Origin: Saccharomycopsis phalli
Lineage: Eukaryota > Ascomycota > Saccharomycetes > Ascoideales > Saccharomycopsidaceae
Assembly: GCA_020342235.1 (NCBI GenBank)
Contig: CP073213.1
Span: 102,501-166,500, forward strand
Direction of reading: 5' to 3'
Length of the DNA stretch: 64,000 nucleotides
The notes below the pieces were generated by a model, which saw only the letters and a program-made list of their open reading frames with translations, was not told where the DNA came from and did not search any database. The position numbers were made by a program, and so were the translations under genes. Of this stretch, positions 59,394 to 64,000 are shown piece after piece (within the stretch, counting starts at the first letter, position 1; each line of letters opens with the position of its first letter).

Positions 59394-60079
59394 TTTATTT
59401 TTGCTTCTCATTGGAAAAGTAGATTTCTGTCAAGTAGGCGCGGAATCAGGATTACTCGGGGAAGTTTTAGCGGGCATATTTTAGCCGGGAATACTTAGCC
59501 GGGAATATCACTAATCGAGAAATGTTATTACCCAAAGAATTGATAGCCGGAAATGTCAATGGGAACTTCCAATAATCACCAAATACACTTGACCCGAAGC
59601 CTTGCCAGTGTACTGATCCATTGTTTTTTGCTATTTGCCACACTATTGAGCCATAATATCAAGGCATTTACCCAATTACACGGTGCCTGGGTGAGACTAT
59701 TTCCAATGTCATTCCGAGTAATGTGGTCTGCATCTGCATGGAGACGCGGGAAAATAGATGGCAGGGCATGCATGAGAGTACTAGACGTTGACGAAAACCA
59801 CGGTAAAAGGCAGTAGAAGATAAGGTAAATATACAAGGGAAGTCGATGAGAATGAGAGACATGGAAGCCAAAACATAGCAGGTGGGAAATAGATTTTCTG
59901 TTTGCCTTTTGGACAGTTTTTCAGCCCATCTCCCGTAAGCAGTCTAGTCTAGACGAGGATGCTGACAGAAATATTCACGAGGCTGGGTGGACAAAAGGTA
60001 TTTAACTGCGGTGATTCTCGGCCGAGATCAATTGCCGAGATATCCTTTCGTTTAAGATACCATACTAACTTTTTTTAGG
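59394..60079. other. intergenic/5' leader of the PIR gene, possible leader intron
   Basis: No gene is seen. The final bases TACTAACTTTTTTTAG (60063-60078) are a textbook branch site plus acceptor that abuts the PIR ATG, so the 5' UTR may be spliced. A donor candidate is GTAAGC at about 59935 (or GTATTT at about 59997). AGCCGGGAATA repeats loosely at about 59480-59500. Confidence 0.5.
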
Positions 60080-61171
60080 ATGTTGAAATTATTATTACTA
60101 GCCACTCCGATTATGGGTGCGTTCGTGCCTAGCCAGGGTTCTGCGTGGACAACACTCACACCTACTGCGACCTTGAATTCGGTAGAGACGGATTTTGATG
60201 GAACCTTTGGGCTTGCCATTGTGCCAATTGCCACCGGCCAGGTCCAGCAGAAGCGTGACTTTGTTTCCACCATGATTGTACCAATTTCGCAAATTCCAGA
60301 CGGACAAGTCCAAGCAACTGCTGCTCGGACAATCATCACTACCATTAGCCAGACAAGCGTCCAGCCTACGCTCACATCTTCCCAGGACAATACCCAAACC
60401 GACACACAAACCATAACCAATATTCAAACCGACACCACCACCACTTCAACCACATCAACTACAACTCCTACAAGTGAATGCGACGTATGTGTCACCAGTC
60501 ACACAGTGTTTACTCTTTCGGGCACCGATTCCCCTGCTGCTACTACCGATTCCCCTGCTGCTATTACAACTGATTCTGGAAACTCATGCAATCAGTTCTC
60601 CACCTTTACCACCGTCGAACTTGGTACCACGTATATTGTGCAATCAAGTATGAGTGGTTGCGGAGCACCAGCACCTACGGCTGATGACGCCACGACAATC
60701 ACCAGTACTGCCACTGCGTTTCCACTATCCACCATGGCGACTTCTGTGTCCCCAACTTCTGCATCTTCCACTTCTGCATCTTCCACTTCTGCATCATCTT
60801 CCTCCTCCTCCTCCTCCTCCTCCTCCTCCTCTTCAACTTCAACTCCATCTTTTGACTTTGAGGGACAGCAGGCTTGTAAAGTAAATGGAACTCTTACCAT
60901 GACTTTGCACAAATCCTTGCTCATTGATAGCTCCAACCGTATTGGATCTATAGTGTCCAACCACCAGTTCCAATTCGACGGCCCAACTCCTCAGGCCGGT
61001 GCAATTTTTGCTGGAGGCTGGGGAATTACTCCAAACGGAACTCTTGCCATTGGCAATACCACGGTTTTCTTCCAGTGTTTGAGTGGTACTTTTTACAATT
61101 TGTACGACGAAAAGGTCGGGTCTCAGTGCGAGCCAGTGTACTTGAGCGTTGTTAAATTGATTGATTGTTAG
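60080..61171 (+). CDS. PIR-family cell-wall protein
   Basis: 363 residues. Signal peptide [16 protein letters not shown] Kex2-type site lies at VQQKRD (about residue 59). A single PIR unit follows: [15 protein letters not shown] (family SQIGDGQIQATT), through which Gln becomes ester-linked to beta-1,3-glucan. A Thr/Ser-rich region with a run of about 15 Ser follows. The C-terminus carries the PIR cysteine pattern and the signature [21 protein letters not shown] and [14 protein letters not shown], ending in IDC. Only one PIR repeat is present, as in several non-Saccharomyces PIRs. Located 700 bp from tRNA-Lys. Its ATG directly follows an apparent 3' splice site. Confidence 0.95.
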   Translation: MLKLLLLATPIMGAFVPSQGSAWTTLTPTATLNSVETDFDGTFGLAIVPIATGQVQQKRDFVSTMIVPISQIPDGQVQATAARTIITTISQTSVQPTLTSSQDNTQTDTQTITNIQTDTTTTSTTSTTTPTSECDVCVTSHTVFTLSGTDSPAATTDSPAAITTDSGNSCNQFSTFTTVELGTTYIVQSSMSGCGAPAPTADDATTITSTATAFPLSTMATSVSPTSASSTSASSTSASSSSSSSSSSSSSSTSTPSFDFEGQQACKVNGTLTMTLHKSLLIDSSNRIGSIVSNHQFQFDGPTPQAGAIFAGGWGITPNGTLAIGNTTVFFQCLSGTFYNLYDEKVGSQCEPVYLSVVKLIDC

Positions 61172-62199
61172 TGTATAATAGATAATATAATGGTATAGTA
61201 ACGATGTAGATTATAATGGTATGATGCTTATAATGAGATAGTATAATGTAAAAAACAAGCCAGAGTATTGCATTTTATTCAGTCCCTCGAAAAACCAGGC
61301 TACTGAAAAATAATAGCAGAAAGACTGGTATTTATCATCAAAAAAGTGAAATACGTGCATTACTTGCATTTTTCAACCCATTGTAGTCCCTCTAACGTGC
61401 TGTAAAGAGGATTCTATTGATACACACGTAAAATCCCACTGGTTTCAAACTCCCAACTTGTCAAATGATTTTCATCTGTACAGTCACTTGTGACGTATAC
61501 ATGGTTCAAGAGTACATACAAGGTGACGATTGTCTTCCATGTCTATTGGACGAGCATGATCGTCACTATTAAATGAGAGACAAGCTCTATCCAAACGACA
61601 GGCACTCCATGCCAAATACATGGTTATATATTCTCGTTTCACAATAACGTCTTGTATCAATCTTTCCAGCTCTACAGGGGTCTGATATCACTACAGGTAT
61701 TGCTATGCTAATTCCAATGAACCATAGAAAGATACCATGCTAACCTTACTATTGGGCGAAGATCCCGATTTACTAAATTGATGGCCCATGACTACAATGT
61801 GGGATTGCCTAAAAGTAAAAGATCGACATCCAGGTGAAACCTGTTGATACCAAATAGAAAACCCATTAAACATCTAAGCCGCATACATGTCACGCATTAA
61901 AAATATAGTCAAACAATAGCTTCTAGAACCGTTCCTCAAATGTAACCAAAGATCAAGTTGGGGTGATTTGCATTCGCTTGCGATACTTTTATAGCAGTTC
62001 CATTATTAGACGGCAATTCCAACCATTTTTACTGGAGCCTGGTATAGACCATGAGTGTTGATAATTACATTGTCAAAACTGCTTCAAGCTCCCAAGTCAT
62101 GTGACACATTTACACTCACGCATCACGTGATATTATTAGTAAAAAATTCACGCAGCATTAATACTTTCTCTGTGTGAAGGGGTTAGCAGGACAATAAAC
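61172..62199. other. intergenic region, no gene seen
   Basis: About 1 kb. The proximal part has repeats of TATAATGGTATGATG (61180-61250). CACGTG is at 62124-62129. Nothing else is supported. Confidence 0.5.
62124..62129. promoter_or_regulatory. CACGTG motif upstream of the Med3-like gene
   Basis: ATCACGTGAT, 71 bp before the ATG at 62200, with GTCATGTGAC at about 62097, another near-match. Confidence 0.55.
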
Positions 62200-62649
62200 A
62201 TGTACAAAACCGGGAAAATCCAACTCTCAAACTTCAACATCAAGGAGATTAATGTCAACAAGACCTTACAGGAGATCGCTAACGTCAAAAAACAAATCGA
62301 CAAGGTGCGATTTGAGATCCAGGAATTCCTACGGGTGCTAGCGGGTGTCGATGACACCACCAACGAGAACGAGTTTTTCCTGCAGGCTTCATTCAAGTTG
62401 TTTGAGTTGCGGCAGAGCTTACAGGAATATTTGGCCAAGTACAACAATCTCATACCGATTATCGAGCTTGCGCACCAGGCCAATGGGTTCAATTCACAAC
62501 AGTTTGAGATTGCAAACTTGCAGCCACTCGTCAGGGACAGAAAGCGGCAGAAACTCACACCAAAGAGCAATAGTACCAAGAAAGGTAGCTTTATGAGCCC
62601 AGACTTGTCGATGAATGGTACCACGCCCAGTCAATCAATTGTGTTGTAG
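62200..62649 (+). CDS. small coiled-coil protein, possible Mediator tail subunit Med3
   Basis: 149 residues. The predicted helices QEIANVKKQIDKVRFEIQEFLRVLAGVDDTT and ASFKLFELRQSLQEYLAKYNNLIPII (in pieces) form a coiled coil, followed by a basic RDRKRQKLTPKSNSTKK tail. From memory the helices align in order with yeast Med3/Pgd1 (RLQFNEFIQIMANIDEE and IRDKILQLNDRFQTLSSHLEALQP), a Mediator tail subunit contacting Med2/Med15. S. cerevisiae Med3 is longer (397). Start at ATG 62200, downstream of a CACGTG. Alternatives are any short coiled-coil nuclear or kinetochore protein. Confidence 0.5.
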   Translation: MYKTGKIQLSNFNIKEINVNKTLQEIANVKKQIDKVRFEIQEFLRVLAGVDDTTNENEFFLQASFKLFELRQSLQEYLAKYNNLIPIIELAHQANGFNSQQFEIANLQPLVRDRKRQKLTPKSNSTKKGSFMSPDLSMNGTTPSQSIVL

Positions 62650-63728
62650 TGGTGGGGTTGAGATTCATGATTCAGTTCGCGTTTATGTATAATAGTTATC
62701 ATTAGGTGCCGGGTATTAAATAATATTACACTGCTGTAGTTTCTCTACTGCCCACTCAAAGTTTTACGGTGATTGGTCACTTAATTTACTAGTGCAAATC
62801 CCAATTGTCCTGAAATACCTGTATATTGATGTGACTTTTGTAATTTCATCCAATGGATGTTGGCAGCCCCGCAGGGAAACCTTAATTCTGTTTGTAGTTG
62901 GGACTGGTCCTGGAATGGAGGGAAATATTGGAGGTAGTGTGATGGAGTGATTTTCAGGGTCCTGTGTGATTATTTTGATCTGCTGTATCCTTTTATTGTG
63001 GCTTTATGTAGTGTGGAATGGGTACTGGAGATATCTTAGACACATGCCAATGCCTAACATTGCTGAAATGTTTCAAATTGAGGAGTCCATATGAGGATTC
63101 TATGTGTGAGGATTCTATGTGTGAGGGTTCTATGTGTGAGGATTCTATGTGTGAGGATTCTATGTATGAGTCCTCCATGTATAATGAGTCCTCCATGTAT
63201 AATGACGACTCTAGGTATAATTTTAAAGTGACAAAGATGATAGTGGTTATAATTATATTGTATCATTGTATCACCATTGTCAGCTCAAGCTTTGACCAAC
63301 CAGTTGGAAATTGGACATTGATAAAGGACCATTTACGCACCAATTTCATGATGCCAACAGACTATAAAGGTCGAGCCATGACTACATGTTGCCTCGTACA
63401 TGCTGTACTGTACTAGATGCATTTACAATGGTAATATATATAGCAACCAGGATACGAGTTGGTAAAATAGCCAAAATATATTCGTTTGACAAAAGCCTAG
63501 CTATTGATACTTGAAAATACAGGAAATAACAAAAGAAAAACAAAGACAATGCTGTTGTGGAAAGGAAACAAAGAAAAGGAAAAGAAACAATATCAGGGCA
63601 AGCCTTGTGATTACATGATAGGCTATTCGAACAGGCCAATGTTGTCCAGACCAACTACAAAACTTGGCTCAAAATATATTATCTAGGCAATTCAACCATC
63701 GCAGTGGCCCTATTAATTTCTAGCCCAA
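62650..63728. other. intergenic region, minisatellite, no gene supported
   Basis: About 1 kb. A small frame at 63018-63416 with 132 codons passes through a 15-bp repeat and ends in a hydrophobic segment. It has no recognisable domain and I do not call it. At 63460 the phrase CAGGATACGAGTTGGTAAAATAGCC matches AGGATACGAGTTGGTAAAATGGC at 36000. Confidence 0.5.
63093..63203. repeat. 15-bp then 18-bp tandem repeats
   Basis: Five copies of GAGGATTCTATGTGT (one with GGG) are followed by two of GAGTCCTCCATGTATAAT. Both units are multiples of three. Confidence 0.93.
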
Positions 63729-64000
63729 CTACTCGCTTGCCTCAGCAAACGATTCATAAATAAACGAGTTGACCTTGTCGAATTCTATCCGGCCCTTTTC
63801 TTCACCGTCACTAGGCTCAAAGAACTTGGAACTCGACACTTTGTGCTTGGCTTCGGCCGTGGCTTCGGCCAATTTCGACCATTGCGCCCCAGAGGCAACA
63901 GCCTTTTGTGCCTCGTCGTTGTACGCAATAAACACCTTCATCATGTCGTAGGTTTTCCAGATTGGGCAGAACGCATCGTAGGTCGAGTATCCGTTCTGCT
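63729..64000 (-). CDS. 3' end of an unrecognised protein gene (truncated by window edge)
   Basis: The frame is open from the window edge to the stop at 63729 (90 codons seen). The residues begin QNGYSTYDAFCPIWKTYDMM and end FIYESFAEASE. The middle is helical and charged (AEATAEAKHKVSSSKFFEPSDGEEKGR). The C-terminal location, wobble composition like neighbouring genes and absence of stops support a real gene, but I cannot name it. The start lies outside the window. Confidence 0.7.
   Translation of the reverse strand, partial: QNGYSTYDAFCPIWKTYDMMKVFIAYNDEAQKAVASGAQWSKLAEATAEAKHKVSSSKFFEPSDGEEKGRIEFDKVNSFIYESFAEASE

Noticed and set aside
63018-63416. 132-codon frame with EDSMC repeats and a hydrophobic segment
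   Set aside because: Driven by a 15-bp minisatellite (a multiple of three keeps the frame open); no domain or conserved part is seen. Could be revisited with transcript data.

Overview
The window is nuclear DNA of a budding yeast (Saccharomycotina). Genes are compact and mostly intron-free, with yeast orthologues throughout (RAD61, PDX3, SFI1, GPI13, TRP2, PRE1, EMC2, SNF6, RPB5, REC8, DBR1) and yeast-type wall proteins (PIR, WSC, GPI-anchored Ser/Thr-rich). CTG codons are rare and fall where relatives carry Ser or another polar residue (RPB5, PDX3, PRE1, DBR1, a Ser-run in the WSC protein). This suggests a CUG-Ser clade yeast, although CUG-Ala is not excluded. Four coding introns are visible. 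Three are 43-46 nt, and all four have a TNCTAAC/TATTAAC branch site only 5-6 nt from the acceptor AG.

Layout: 0-2 kb, gene-free with a retroelement relic. 2-7.4 kb, Zn2Cys6 regulator, an acidic repeat-rich protein and cohesin-release factor RAD61. 7.8-12.2 kb, two GPI-type wall proteins flanking PDX3. 12.4-22 kb, SFI1, GPI13 and a spliced sodium:solute symporter. 22.9-33.8 kb, an inverted duplication of about 1.3 kb whose arms each carry a secreted RNase T2-fold protein without recognisable catalytic motifs; between the arms lie tRNA-Lys(CUU), TRP2 and a nearly complete two-ORF LINE. 33.8-36.3 kb, nested LINE debris. 36.4-44 kb, a KH protein, an unrecognised nuclear-type protein and PRE1, separated by minisatellite-rich DNA. 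44.7-45.7 kb, LINE debris, a tRNA-headed SINE candidate and a 21-bp minisatellite. 45.8-53.5 kb, EMC2, SNF6/RPB5 (divergent), a PWWP protein and REC8. 55.3-58.4 kb, a WSC sensor and DBR1. 59.3-64 kb, intron-containing tRNA-Lys(UUU), a PIR protein, a possible Mediator Med3 and the 3' end of an unrecognised gene.

The genes are independently transcribed housekeeping and cell-wall genes, not an operon-like system. Shared features are a CACGTG motif within about 110 bp of many start codons (a Cbf1-type site) and two LINE families. A young family (27.3-32.4 kb) also left a truncated copy with perfect 14-bp target duplications. An older family is scattered as 3' fragments, and its terminal sequence is carried by the SINE candidate. 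The least-described parts are the paired RNase T2-fold proteins, the LINE/SINE partnership and a GH16/CRH-like wall protein that lacks its catalytic motif.
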